A DNA stretch of 63,370 bases, taken from Fibrobacter succinogenes (GTDB lineage Bacteria; Fibrobacterota; Fibrobacteria; Fibrobacterales; Fibrobacteraceae). The position numbers and the translations under genes were made by a program. Position 1 is the first letter of the stretch. Each line of letters starts with the position of its first letter. The notes under the pieces were generated by a model. It was not told the DNA's origin. It saw only the letters and a list, made by a program, of their open reading frames with translations, and made no database searches. The stretch lies in the NCBI GenBank assembly GCA_902776765.1, contig CACYRP010000015.1, positions 1 to 63,370 on the forward strand, given 5' to 3'. Positions 49,500-57,450 of this stretch are shown here, one piece after another.

Positions 49500-50648
49500 T
49501 CATCGATGCGTCTTTTCGTGTCCTACATACGTTCCGTCTTTTTTGTGTAATTCGTTGTATCGAATCCACATTGGATCGCCGTGGCTTAATTCTTCAATAG
49601 TATAAGAAAAGTCATTCAAGTCAAAGCGGTACAAAACAAGACTGCCGCGTTTGACTTCGGCGTTATCATTTCTGCGAACTAGTGCGAATAGTTCACTGCA
49701 ATGCACCCCATCTTTTGAATTGCAAAAATGTTTGCTGGACATTCCGTCCAAAGCAAAATCGTTCATCATAAAGCAACGTTGGTAGGTGACGGCTACCAAG
49801 GTGTCTCTTTCTTTTTCTATTGCGTTTTTTATATGTGAACTGGTTTCGTTGGTTATTCCGCAGGGGATGGCGAATCCATTTTCATAGCACATTTCAAACG
49901 AAATCAGGGATTCTGTTTTTTCCATTTGATATTTGCGCTCTAGACGTTCTTTGTAAATTGAAGAAAGGAAATCATCGATTTTAAATTTTTCGGCAAAGTT
50001 CGATTCGTCGATGTGAACATCGAATTGTTCTCTTGGCCAATTCGGAGCGAATTCCGTCAAAACATTTTCATGAAAAAGTTTCTTCGAAACGGTAACAAGG
50101 GCGTATAAATCGTTGCACTTTTTAGCGTCTTTTGATAAGCAACTAGATTCAATCGTTCCGTCGTCGTTCAAGTACATTCCCGAGTAGTCGGCAAATTCCG
50201 ATGATGTTGAATAAGAGATGAAATCGAGTTCGACTTTGAGGGCCTTCACGGAATCGCTGAAGTTTAATTTTTTGGCAATGCTTACAAGCAAGGCTGAATC
50301 CAAGGAACAAGGATGCTTTACGACGAATCCATCAATATCTGAAAAGCAGACTCTGTAAAAGATTTCGTGGTTTAGCGTATCTAGTTTGTCGTTTGAGTCG
50401 TTAACTTTAATCGCAAGCTTGTCTACATCTTCAAGAACTTTCCTGATGCGTTCGGAATAAATGCCGTTTGTGTCGATCAATTCAAAAAACTTGCCAAGAC
50501 TTACCGAATCCATAACACTGTAGGTCGTCAAGGAAACCTGCTTTGCGGTTGCTGCGCTATTTGCAATCGACGATTTTGCATTTTCGTCTTTCGGCCCGCA
50601 TCCGGCTAAAAGCGTACAAAGACAAAGAAATAAAATTCTAAAAATCAT
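49500..50648 (-). CDS. lipoprotein of unknown function
   Basis: 382-residue lipoprotein with lipobox LLAGC (Cys17). The mature part has regularly spaced Cys (VCFSD, PCSLD, SSCLS, KKCND, MCYENGF, IPCG, RCFMM, FCNS, HCSEL), suggesting two related halves of about 150 residues with similar CYENGFAIPC / CFSDIDGFVVKHPC and CSELFALV / CNDLYALV sequences, i.e. an internal duplication. No known family. It converges with the TPR gene. Confidence 0.7.
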   Translation of the reverse strand: MIFRILFLCLCTLLAGCGPKDENAKSSIANSAATAKQVSLTTYSVMDSVSLGKFFELIDTNGIYSERIRKVLEDVDKLAIKVNDSNDKLDTLNHEIFYRVCFSDIDGFVVKHPCSLDSALLVSIAKKLNFSDSVKALKVELDFISYSTSSEFADYSGMYLNDDGTIESSCLSKDAKKCNDLYALVTVSKKLFHENVLTEFAPNWPREQFDVHIDESNFAEKFKIDDFLSSIYKERLERKYQMEKTESLISFEMCYENGFAIPCGITNETSSHIKNAIEKERDTLVAVTYQRCFMMNDFALDGMSSKHFCNSKDGVHCSELFALVRRNDNAEVKRGSLVLYRFDLNDFSYTIEELSHGDPMWIRYNELHKKDGTYVGHEKTHR

Positions 50649-50683
50649 CCGAAACCTCTCGATAAAATAAACCTACAAAATTG

Positions 50684-50710
50684 CAAAAAAAACGGCGGTT
50701 TTGCCGCCGT
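50684..50710 (-). terminator. terminator of the Rrf2 gene
   Basis: CGGCGG/CCGCCG stem (50693-50709), 5-nt loop; on the minus strand followed by eight or nine T. Confidence 0.8.
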
Positions 50711-50756
50711 GTACATGCACGAAATTCAGTTCGGAAAGTGACTTGATTTCACGCTT

Positions 50757-51197
50757 TTATTTTTCATTGCAGAGCGGGCGCGCAATTTTGGGGGCTTTGC
50801 GGGCGAGTTGCTCGATTGTAATTCCCGTGAAGTAATCCTTGATGATTTTCGCCAAGTCTTTCCACATTGGGAGTGTCGGGCAGATGTCCGCACGGTCGCA
50901 GCCGTTTTTGCCATTGTCGACGCATTCTACTGGGCTCATCGAGGTCTCGATGACGCTCAGGATTTCCCAGACCGTGAGTTCAGCCGCTGGCTTTGCTAGC
51001 TTGTAGCCGCCGCCTTTGCCGCGGGCGCCTTCGAGCACATTGTTCTTTACGAGGACTCCAAGAATCGCTTCAAGATACTTTTCGGAAAGACCCTGACGTT
51101 CCGCCAAGATGTGCAGCGGGTGGAAATCGGATTCTCCGTTTGCTGCCATATCTATTATAACGCGAATTGCGTATCGACCCTTTGTAGATACTCTCAT
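50757..51197 (-). CDS. Rrf2-family (IscR-type) transcriptional regulator
   Basis: 146-residue Rrf2 regulator. N-terminal winged helix (MRVSTKGRYAIRVIIDMA; LHILAERQGLSEKYLEAIL; GARGKGGGYKLAKPA). Cys ligands in ECVDNGKNGCDRADICPT are spaced C-x7-C-x5-C, close to the IscR arrangement (C-x5-C-x5-C), so an iron-sulfur cluster is likely. AAGGAG precedes the start at 51197. Divergent from the NfnA-like gene, with a palindrome between them. Confidence 0.88.
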   Translation of the reverse strand: MRVSTKGRYAIRVIIDMAANGESDFHPLHILAERQGLSEKYLEAILGVLVKNNVLEGARGKGGGYKLAKPAAELTVWEILSVIETSMSPVECVDNGKNGCDRADICPTLPMWKDLAKIIKDYFTGITIEQLARKAPKIARPLCNEK

Positions 51198-51232
51198 GAT
51201 TCTTTGACTCCTTTGAACCATAATATACATAT

Positions 51233-51251
51233 AATTACAATTATTGTAATT
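51233..51251. promoter_or_regulatory. 19-nt perfect palindrome between rrf2 and nfn genes
   Basis: AATTACAAT-T-ATTGTAATT, in the shared promoter region 36 nt from the Rrf2 start. Candidate site for the Rrf2 protein. Confidence 0.55.
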
Positions 51252-51354
51252 TTTTTTCCTACAACTTTAGTTGGCTTTTTTCAGCTCTACAGCCTCCCTT
51301 TACATATTTTTTTACTATCAGTCGTCAAAAAAAATTTCTATATTGCCTCGCATT

Positions 51355-52242
51355 ATGGCAAAAATTCTCTTTAAAAAGCAGTTATCTCCCGCGGTATTCC
51401 AATTCCGCGTCCACGCCCCGCTGATCGCGCAAGAACGTAAGGCAGGACAGTTTATCATCCTCCAGACGAACAAGGACAACGGTGAACGCGTTCCGCTCAC
51501 TATTGCCGATGCCGATACGAATGAAGGTTCTATCACCCTCATTTTCCAGACGGTTGGCAAGACGACGACCGAACTCTCCAAGTTCGAAGTCGGTGACGAT
51601 ATCCCGGTCTTGGTTGGCCCGCTCGGTTCTCCGACCCATATCGAAAACTTTGGTCACGTAGTCTGCGTTTGCGGTGGTGTCGGTATTGCCCCGATGCACC
51701 CGATTGTCCAGGCTCTCAAGGCTGCTGGCAACAAGGTAACGATTATCATGGGTGCCCGTAACGAAAGCCTCTTCCTCATGAAGGAAGAAATGACGGCTCT
51801 CGCCGACAACATCATTTTCATGACCGACGACGGTTCTTATGGCCGCAAGGGTCTCGTGACTGAACCGCTCAAGGAACTCTGCGAAGACACCAAGGGCAAG
51901 CCGGACATGGTCATCGCTATCGGTCCTCCGATCATGATGAAGTTCTGCGCCCTCACCACCAAGCCGTATGGTGTGAAGACTGTCGTTAGCCTCAACAGCA
52001 TCATGGTCGACGGTACGGGCATGTGCGGTGGTTGCCGCGTCACTATCGGTGGCAAGACGAAGTTCGTCTGCGTCGATGGTCCGGAATTCGACGGCCACGA
52101 AGTCGACTGGAACAACATGCTCCAGCGTATGGGTGCATTCAAGCCCCAGGAACAGGAATCTCTGCACCGCTTTGGTGCAAACGATGGCCACAAGTGCAAC
52201 ATTGACAAGATGGCAGATGCCAAGGCTAAGGAGAGCAAGTAA
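51355..52242 (+). CDS. NfnA/ferredoxin-NADP reductase-type FAD/NAD-binding subunit
   Basis: 295-residue ferredoxin-NADP reductase-like subunit (sulfide dehydrogenase/NfnA group). FAD-domain residues are in the N-terminal half (GQFIILQ, VPLTIAD). The NAD-binding motif CVCGGVGIAPMHPI follows, and the Cys of GTGMCGGCRV with a further Cys in FVCVDGPEFDGH are placed as in the [2Fe-2S] site of dihydroorotate dehydrogenase B electron-transfer subunits. The start at 51355 matches family N-termini (MAKILFKKQLS); a start at 51271 has no support. Its stop overlaps the next ATG as TAATG. Confidence 0.9.
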   Translation: MAKILFKKQLSPAVFQFRVHAPLIAQERKAGQFIILQTNKDNGERVPLTIADADTNEGSITLIFQTVGKTTTELSKFEVGDDIPVLVGPLGSPTHIENFGHVVCVCGGVGIAPMHPIVQALKAAGNKVTIIMGARNESLFLMKEEMTALADNIIFMTDDGSYGRKGLVTEPLKELCEDTKGKPDMVIAIGPPIMMKFCALTTKPYGVKTVVSLNSIMVDGTGMCGGCRVTIGGKTKFVCVDGPEFDGHEVDWNNMLQRMGAFKPQEQESLHRFGANDGHKCNIDKMADAKAKESK

Positions 52243-53741
52243 TGTCTGAACATTTGACTCGTGAACAGTTGGACGCCGCCGCCAAGGTGGAACTTGAAAA
52301 GATTAATGCCCTTCCGAAGCCGCTCAAGCCGAAGGACAAGACTGCTATCCCGGCTCAGCCGATGCCGCAGCTCGAACCGTCCTATCGCGCACGCGTGATG
52401 GAAGAAGTGGCTCAGGGTTATACCGAAGCACAGGCTATTGTGGAAGCCAACCGCTGCCTTAACTGCAAGAAGCCGTTCTGCGTCGAAAGCTGCCCGGTGC
52501 ACATCGACATTCCGGCCTTCATCGCAAAGATTGCCGAAGGTGACTTCAAGGCTGCTATCGCAAAGATTAAGGAAACGAGCTTGCTCCCGGCTATCTGCGG
52601 TCGTGTTTGCCCGCAGGAACGCCAGTGCCAGATGAACTGCACGATGGGCAAGATGCACAAGGACGTGAACCAGGCAGTCGCTATCGGTCGCTTGGAACGC
52701 TTTGCCGCTGACTATGAACGCAACAACGGTGGTGCAACGGTTCCGGCCGTTAAGCCTGCAACGGGCAAGAAGGTGGCTGTGATCGGTTCCGGTCCTGCCG
52801 GCTTGGTCGTCGCTGCTGACGTCCGCCGCGAAGGCCACGACGTGACCATCTTCGAAGCTTTCCACAAGCTCGGTGGCGTGGTCCGCTATGGTATTCCTGA
52901 ATTCCGTCTTCCGAAGAAGATTGTGGACAAGGAAATTGAATCTCTAGCCGCTATGGGCGTGAAGTTCGAAACGAACTTTGTGATTGGCCGTACCCGCAAG
53001 CTCAAGGACCTCATCGAAAAGGATGGCTTTGACGCTGTGTTCGTCGGTACCGGTGCTGGTCTTCCGTTGTTCATGAACATCGAAGGTGAAAACCTCGTCG
53101 GTGTGTTCGCTGCTAACGAATACCTCACTCGCGCTAACCTCATGCGTGCTTACGACAAGGAAAATTCCGATACCCCGATGTGGCCGGGCAAGAACGTCAT
53201 CGTTCTCGGTGGCGGTAACGTCGCTATGGACGCTGCTCGTATGGCTCTCCGTCTCGGTGCCGAAAAGGTTCGCATTGTCTACCGCCGTAGCATGAACGAA
53301 CTCCCGGCTCGTAAGGAAGAAATCCTCCACGCTCAGGAAGAAGGTGTCGAATTCTGCGTTCTCCAGAACCCGGCCAAGATCCTCGGCGACGAAGCTGGTC
53401 ACGTCCGCGGTATGCTCGTCGACAAGTATGAACTCGGCGAACCGGATGAAAAGGGTCGTCCGCGTCCGGTCAAGATCGAAGGCGCAAGCTTCGAAATTGA
53501 ATGCGACACGGTTCTCGTTGCAATCGGTAACGGTTCTAACCCGCTCATCAGCAACACCACTCCGGAACTCTCTGTGGACAAGAAGGGTCACATCCTCCTC
53601 GAAGATGCAACCGCCAACAAGACGTTCATGGAAAAGGTCTACGCCGGTGGCGACATCGTGCTCGGCGCTGCAACCGTGATTCTCGCCATGGGTGAGGGTC
53701 GTCGCGCTGCCGCTGGCATCAACGAATTCCTCAAGAAATAA
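52242..53741 (+). CDS. gltA: NADPH-dependent glutamate synthase small-subunit-like oxidoreductase (GltA/NfnB)
   Basis: 499-residue FAD- and NADPH-binding protein with an N-terminal double [4Fe-4S] region (CLNCKKPFCVESCPV; CGRVCPQERQCQMNC). Dinucleotide motifs follow: VIGSGPAGLVVAADV and VLGGGNVAMDAARMAL. Paired with the preceding NfnA-like subunit it fits NfnAB (NADH-dependent reduced ferredoxin:NADP oxidoreductase), common in fermentative anaerobes. A GltA annotation (glutamate synthase, homotetrameric type) is the usual automated call; the pair favours Nfn. High-level codon use suggests strong expression. Confidence 0.9.
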   Translation: MSEHLTREQLDAAAKVELEKINALPKPLKPKDKTAIPAQPMPQLEPSYRARVMEEVAQGYTEAQAIVEANRCLNCKKPFCVESCPVHIDIPAFIAKIAEGDFKAAIAKIKETSLLPAICGRVCPQERQCQMNCTMGKMHKDVNQAVAIGRLERFAADYERNNGGATVPAVKPATGKKVAVIGSGPAGLVVAADVRREGHDVTIFEAFHKLGGVVRYGIPEFRLPKKIVDKEIESLAAMGVKFETNFVIGRTRKLKDLIEKDGFDAVFVGTGAGLPLFMNIEGENLVGVFAANEYLTRANLMRAYDKENSDTPMWPGKNVIVLGGGNVAMDAARMALRLGAEKVRIVYRRSMNELPARKEEILHAQEEGVEFCVLQNPAKILGDEAGHVRGMLVDKYELGEPDEKGRPRPVKIEGASFEIECDTVLVAIGNGSNPLISNTTPELSVDKKGHILLEDATANKTFMEKVYAGGDIVLGAATVILAMGEGRRAAAGINEFLKK

Positions 53742-53750
53742 ACTTCGCGA

Positions 53751-53960
53751 TAGTTCGTCACCCGGACTCTCGACGTACCTCTTGTACGCCTTCGGTCCGG
53801 GTTCTACTGAGACTCCGCACTTTTAGTGCGGGAAATGGGCGTAGCCCATTAATCGTCGAAGGATGTCGTAATCCAATCTTGTCGGAAACTTGTTTCCGTA
53901 ATCAAGATTGCGATTAGGACCTGCTCTCGCTCGTTTCTTTCATGAGGAAGAGAAGCTGAG
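53751..53960. other. intergenic cluster of hairpins, possible structured RNA
   Basis: At least four consecutive stem-loops: CCGGAC/GTCCGG around 53763-53808; CCGCAC/GTGCGG near 53816-53832; AATGGGC/GCCCATT near 53834-53850; and a long one closed by TAATC-CAATCTTG/CAAGATTG-GATTA (53869-53916) with inner GGAAAC/GTTTCC. A GAAGAGAAGC/GCTTCTTTTTC hairpin follows. No convincing gene lies here. It may be a non-coding RNA or a repeat cluster. Confidence 0.4.
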
Positions 53961-53980
53961 CTTCTTTTTCCAAGAACGAT

Positions 53981-54027
53981 TTTACAAAAAGGAACGGCAA
54001 AGCGCCGTTCCTTTTTGTAAATTCTTC
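53981..54027. terminator. 18-bp perfect hairpin terminator
   Basis: TTTACAAAAAGGAACGGC / GCCGTTCCTTTTTGTAAA (53981-53998 with 54004-54021), loop AAAGC. Symmetrical, so it can stop transcription both ways. Confidence 0.85.
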
Positions 54028-54097
54028 CATTTTTCTGACATCGCCTTTTCCCAAATCTTTTGATTATATTCAAAGAAAGGTTATTTAAGGAGATGTT

Positions 54098-55654
54098 ATG
54101 GTTAGATCAAAATTTTTTGGAATTGCCTGTGGCGTAGCAATGCTTGCAGGCTCCGTTTCTGCGGCAACTCTTCCGACAGCAAAGGAAGTTCAGGCCAAGA
54201 TGGGCATGGGCTTCAATGTCGGCAACTCGATGGAAGTGCCGAACAACCCGACTTTGTGGGGCAACCCTTACCCGACTCAGGCTTTGCTCGATTCCGTGAA
54301 AGCGGCGGGCTTCAATACGGTGCGTATCCCTTGCGCTTGGGATAGCCATGCTCCGGGCGGCAAAATCACGCAGAGCTGGCTCGATTCTGTGAAAACGGTT
54401 GTCGATTACGCCATGCGCGCAGGCCTTTACACAATCCTCAACATCCACCATGAAGGCGAAGGTGGATGGTTCCAGAGCAACATCGGCACGAGCGTCAATT
54501 CCAACATTGACACCAAGATGAAAAACTACTGGACGCAAATTGCGAACCAGTTCAAGGACTACAACGAGCGCTTGCTTTTCGCAGGTGCAAACGAACCCGG
54601 CCCGAATGTGAATACTTGGACTTCGCAGCATGTCAGCACGCTGATGCATTATTACCAGACGTTCATTGACGCAGTCCGTGCTACCGGTGGCAACAACGCC
54701 ACGCGTACCTTGATTATCCAGGGCCTCAATACCGATATCGACAAGTCCGTCGCAAACGCTCCCGTGAGCACCTTCCCGAAAGACAAGGTCGAAGGCCGCT
54801 TGATGTTCGAAGTGCATTACTACGATCCGTACCAGTATACGCTGATGACAAGTGAACAGAACTGGGGCGCAAGCGAACCGATTCAGCCGCAGTACTATTA
54901 CGGCGATTATCAGAAGGCTGGCGAACCTAAGCGCAATGCGGGTTACAACGCCTGGGCGGGCTCCGTCGATTCCAAAATTGCGGGCATCGAACATCCCAAG
55001 GAACAGTTTGCCAAGATGAAGACGAACTACGTGGACAAGGGCTACCCGGTCATTGTCGGCGAATTCGGCGCAAACGTGCGTTCTCCGGAACTGAGCGGCA
55101 GCGACTTGAACCTTCACAAGCAAGGTCGTGTGCAGTGGCACAAGGATGTTGTGACTGCTGCCAAGCAATACGGCCTCACGCCGATTCTTTGGGACATGGG
55201 TAACGAAAGCAATTCCGGCTACGACAACATGGCTTACATCCGTCGTCAATCTTCGCCGATGGGCAAGGTCCTCGAAGTGGATGTCATCAACGCCATGCGC
55301 AGCGTGTACAGCCTCGGCAATTACGTGAACACGGGCGTCACGCACGTCGAAGATTTTATCACGGGCGGCACGGAAACGCCGTCTAGCTCTAGCAGCACTC
55401 CCGTTGCAGAATCTAGCTCAAGTGCTACCATTGCGCTTCATCCGGTCGCTCGAGTCGCTGGCTTCGAATTCCGTCGCGATGGTAACACGCTTTACGGCGC
55501 CGGCAGCATTATGCTGTTCGATATGAACGGAAACCTTGTCCGTAGCGTCGGAGCAGCCTCTTCGTCCAAGACCGAAATGCAGTTGCAGGGCCTCCGCCAA
55601 GGTAATTACATCGCCAAGTGCCAAGGTCAGGTGATGCAAGTACAAATCCGCTAG
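54098..55654 (+). CDS. GH5 cellulase (endoglucanase) with C-terminal sorting-like tail
   Basis: 518-residue secreted glycoside hydrolase family 5 enzyme. Signal peptide (cleavage after SVSAA), then a TIM-barrel domain (about 28-405). The acid/base Glu166 is in GANEPG and the nucleophile Glu322 in VGEFGA; RIPCAWDSH, ILNIHHEGEG and EVHYYDPYQYT are further subsite elements. A poly-Ser linker (about 427-445) leads to a beta-rich tail (IMLFDMNGNLVRS, LRQGNYIAK). Expected to cut cellulose or related beta-glucans. AAGGAG precedes the ATG. No carbohydrate-binding module is visible. Confidence 0.93.
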   Translation: MVRSKFFGIACGVAMLAGSVSAATLPTAKEVQAKMGMGFNVGNSMEVPNNPTLWGNPYPTQALLDSVKAAGFNTVRIPCAWDSHAPGGKITQSWLDSVKTVVDYAMRAGLYTILNIHHEGEGGWFQSNIGTSVNSNIDTKMKNYWTQIANQFKDYNERLLFAGANEPGPNVNTWTSQHVSTLMHYYQTFIDAVRATGGNNATRTLIIQGLNTDIDKSVANAPVSTFPKDKVEGRLMFEVHYYDPYQYTLMTSEQNWGASEPIQPQYYYGDYQKAGEPKRNAGYNAWAGSVDSKIAGIEHPKEQFAKMKTNYVDKGYPVIVGEFGANVRSPELSGSDLNLHKQGRVQWHKDVVTAAKQYGLTPILWDMGNESNSGYDNMAYIRRQSSPMGKVLEVDVINAMRSVYSLGNYVNTGVTHVEDFITGGTETPSSSSSTPVAESSSSATIALHPVARVAGFEFRRDGNTLYGAGSIMLFDMNGNLVRSVGAASSSKTEMQLQGLRQGNYIAKCQGQVMQVQIR

Positions 55655-55700
55655 TTCTCGCGGCGGTCTCGCTTTAAGTGCTGCAGGATTTTTGAATAAC

Positions 55701-55727
55701 AGTCTCCGCTTTTGCGGGGACTTTTCT
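55701..55727 (+). terminator. intrinsic terminator after the GH5 gene
   Basis: AGTCTCCGC/GCGGGGACT (55701-55722), TTTT loop, then TTTCTCT. Same type as at 3070 and 60171. Confidence 0.75.
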
Positions 55728-55864
55728 CTATTATACGCTCTGTATTATATAGCTTCCAAAACACGCGTTTTTTTATAAAAATACCCCCTTTATAGCCTAA
55801 AAATATACTTTAGCGTATAATACAGATGTTGCTTTTGCTATTGTAAAAATTTATTTTGTGTATT

Positions 55865-56698
55865 ATGAAGTCCATTTTTGAGTACCGGGATTACCACCTC
55901 TATTTGCAGGATTACTACGACGAACGCAAGCGTCTAGGTTCGTTCTCGTGGCGCGAGTTTTGCCGAAATGCCGGGTTTTCTTCGCCGAATTTCTTGAAGC
56001 TCGTTTGCATGGGGCAGAGCAAGCTCAGCAAAATAAAGGCTTGCCAAGTGGCAAAATCCATGGGACTCGTTGACTATGAAGAGCAATATTTTTACCAGCT
56101 CGTTGCTTTCGGGAATGCAGAGACTAACGAGGCGCAAAGAGCGGCGCTCCTCGAAATGCAGCGTATTGCATTGGAACACGAAGTTCGCGTTGTCGACAAA
56201 GAGGCGTTCCAGTATTACGAATCTTGGAAATATCCGGTTATTCGAGAACTTGCCCCGCTCATGCCGGGGGCTTCCCCTCGCGACATTGCCGAAGAATGCA
56301 AGGAATATGTTTCTGCAGAAGAAGTGAGTGATGTGCTCAGTTTCCTCGTGAAGGCCGGCTTCTTGAAAAAAGAAGACGAAAAAGTCTACTCGCAGACCGC
56401 GCAGACGGTTATCGGTTCCAAGGAATCGCTCCCCATTGCAATCCGTGCCATGCACAAAGAGATGGCTATTATGGCCGCCCGAGCCGTGGACCGCTATTCA
56501 GCAAGCGAACGCTTCTTTAACGGCATCACGCTTGGCGTAAATCAGGACGCTTATAAGAGAATTGTCGAAGAAATTAAGGCTTGTTGCAAAAAAGTAGTTG
56601 CAATTGCGAATGATTGTGGTAATTTTGATCAAGTGTGCAGAATTAATTTTCAATTTTTTCCCGTCACCAATAAAATAATTGGGAAGAAACATGTTTAA
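55865..56698 (+). CDS. TIGR02147-family protein (putative regulator), second copy
   Basis: 277-residue paralogue of the protein at 8814, with the same landmarks: FEYRDYHLYLQDYYDERK, SWREFCRNAGFSS, VIRELAPLMPG and the end RINFQFFPVTN. Helix-turn-helix-like N-terminal half; regulator role presumed. The start at 55865 (MKSIFEY) mirrors the first copy. Its stop overlaps the start of the downstream lipoprotein gene by 8 nt, repeating the regulator-lipoprotein coupling seen at 8814-9643. Confidence 0.85.
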   Translation: MKSIFEYRDYHLYLQDYYDERKRLGSFSWREFCRNAGFSSPNFLKLVCMGQSKLSKIKACQVAKSMGLVDYEEQYFYQLVAFGNAETNEAQRAALLEMQRIALEHEVRVVDKEAFQYYESWKYPVIRELAPLMPGASPRDIAEECKEYVSAEEVSDVLSFLVKAGFLKKEDEKVYSQTAQTVIGSKESLPIAIRAMHKEMAIMAARAVDRYSASERFFNGITLGVNQDAYKRIVEEIKACCKKVVAIANDCGNFDQVCRINFQFFPVTNKIIGKKHV

Positions 56699-57344
56699 AA
56701 AAGGTTCTTATTTAATTGGTTTTATTTCGTGGCTTGCTTTGATAGCATGCTCTAGTGGAACTGTTGACCCGAATGCAAATCCATTTGCAGAAGGGGGTGA
56801 TAGTTGTTCTTCGGAGGGCAACAGCTCTTCGAGTTATATTATTGTGGGTCCGCCAAACTCGAATGAAAGCAGTAGTTCGGTTTATTTACCTGACATAACG
56901 AAATCTGTAAAGATTGTATTTGACAGTAAGGCTACGGAAGTGGTGGTAATCGAAAACCCGAAATCGACGGGGCCTACTGAAGGGAATGATGGTCAAATTC
57001 TTGTTTATCGTACAGAAAACGGTGCGGCGGCTTCTTGTGCTGTAAATGCAAAATCGTATTCTACAAAGTTCAAACTTGGGCCGGGCAATCGTGTAGAACG
57101 GAGTATCGTGTTGAATAATTTCGGTGCGGAATGCGAAGTTGTCTTTGAAAATTTCAAGAGCTTGTGCCTGATTAAAACAGCAGAGGATTTGCTTGTTGGA
57201 TCATGCGATGATAAAGGAAATCTAGATGCTTATTGCGCATACACGGAAGGAAACGCTGCTTTTGATTCTGTCTTAGATGAATTTACCCTGGAATCAAAAT
57301 CTGATTGCAGAGAGAGTGTTTCTATAAAATCCTTTGGATTGTAA
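56691..57344 (+). CDS. lipoprotein with Ser-rich linker
   Basis: 217-residue lipoprotein, lipobox Cys20 (LIACSS), followed by a Ser-rich segment (about 40-70). A globular part of 150 residues with several Cys (SCAVN, ECEVV, LCLIK, SCDDK, YCAYT, DCRES) follows. No FISUMP domain, unlike the lipoproteins after the other TIGR02147 gene. Function unknown; probably under control of, or sensed by, the upstream protein. The start at 56691 lies within the TIGR02147 gene (8-nt overlap); an earlier GTG at 56679 is less likely because the lipoprotein signal begins at 56691. Confidence 0.75.
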   Translation: MFKKGSYLIGFISWLALIACSSGTVDPNANPFAEGGDSCSSEGNSSSSYIIVGPPNSNESSSSVYLPDITKSVKIVFDSKATEVVVIENPKSTGPTEGNDGQILVYRTENGAAASCAVNAKSYSTKFKLGPGNRVERSIVLNNFGAECEVVFENFKSLCLIKTAEDLLVGSCDDKGNLDAYCAYTEGNAAFDSVLDEFTLESKSDCRESVSIKSFGL

Positions 57345-57378
57345 AACCCTTTTGTAGAATTGTCAAAACTATTTAAAG

Positions 57379-57403
57379 AGGCGCCTTAAGGGGCGCCTTT
57401 TTT
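57379..57403 (+). terminator. intrinsic terminator after the lipoprotein gene
   Basis: AGGCGCC/GGCGCCT stem (57379-57398), 6-nt loop, six T ending at 57403. Confidence 0.85.
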
Positions 57404-57450
57404 CTGTTTATTTTCTGGGTAAGGGTTAATAATCAAAAAAGGTGGAAACA

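Noticed and set aside
53849..54073. Minus-strand frame of 74 codons in the hairpin cluster
   Set aside because: Composition follows the hairpins and terminator; no Shine-Dalgarno sequence or family resemblance.
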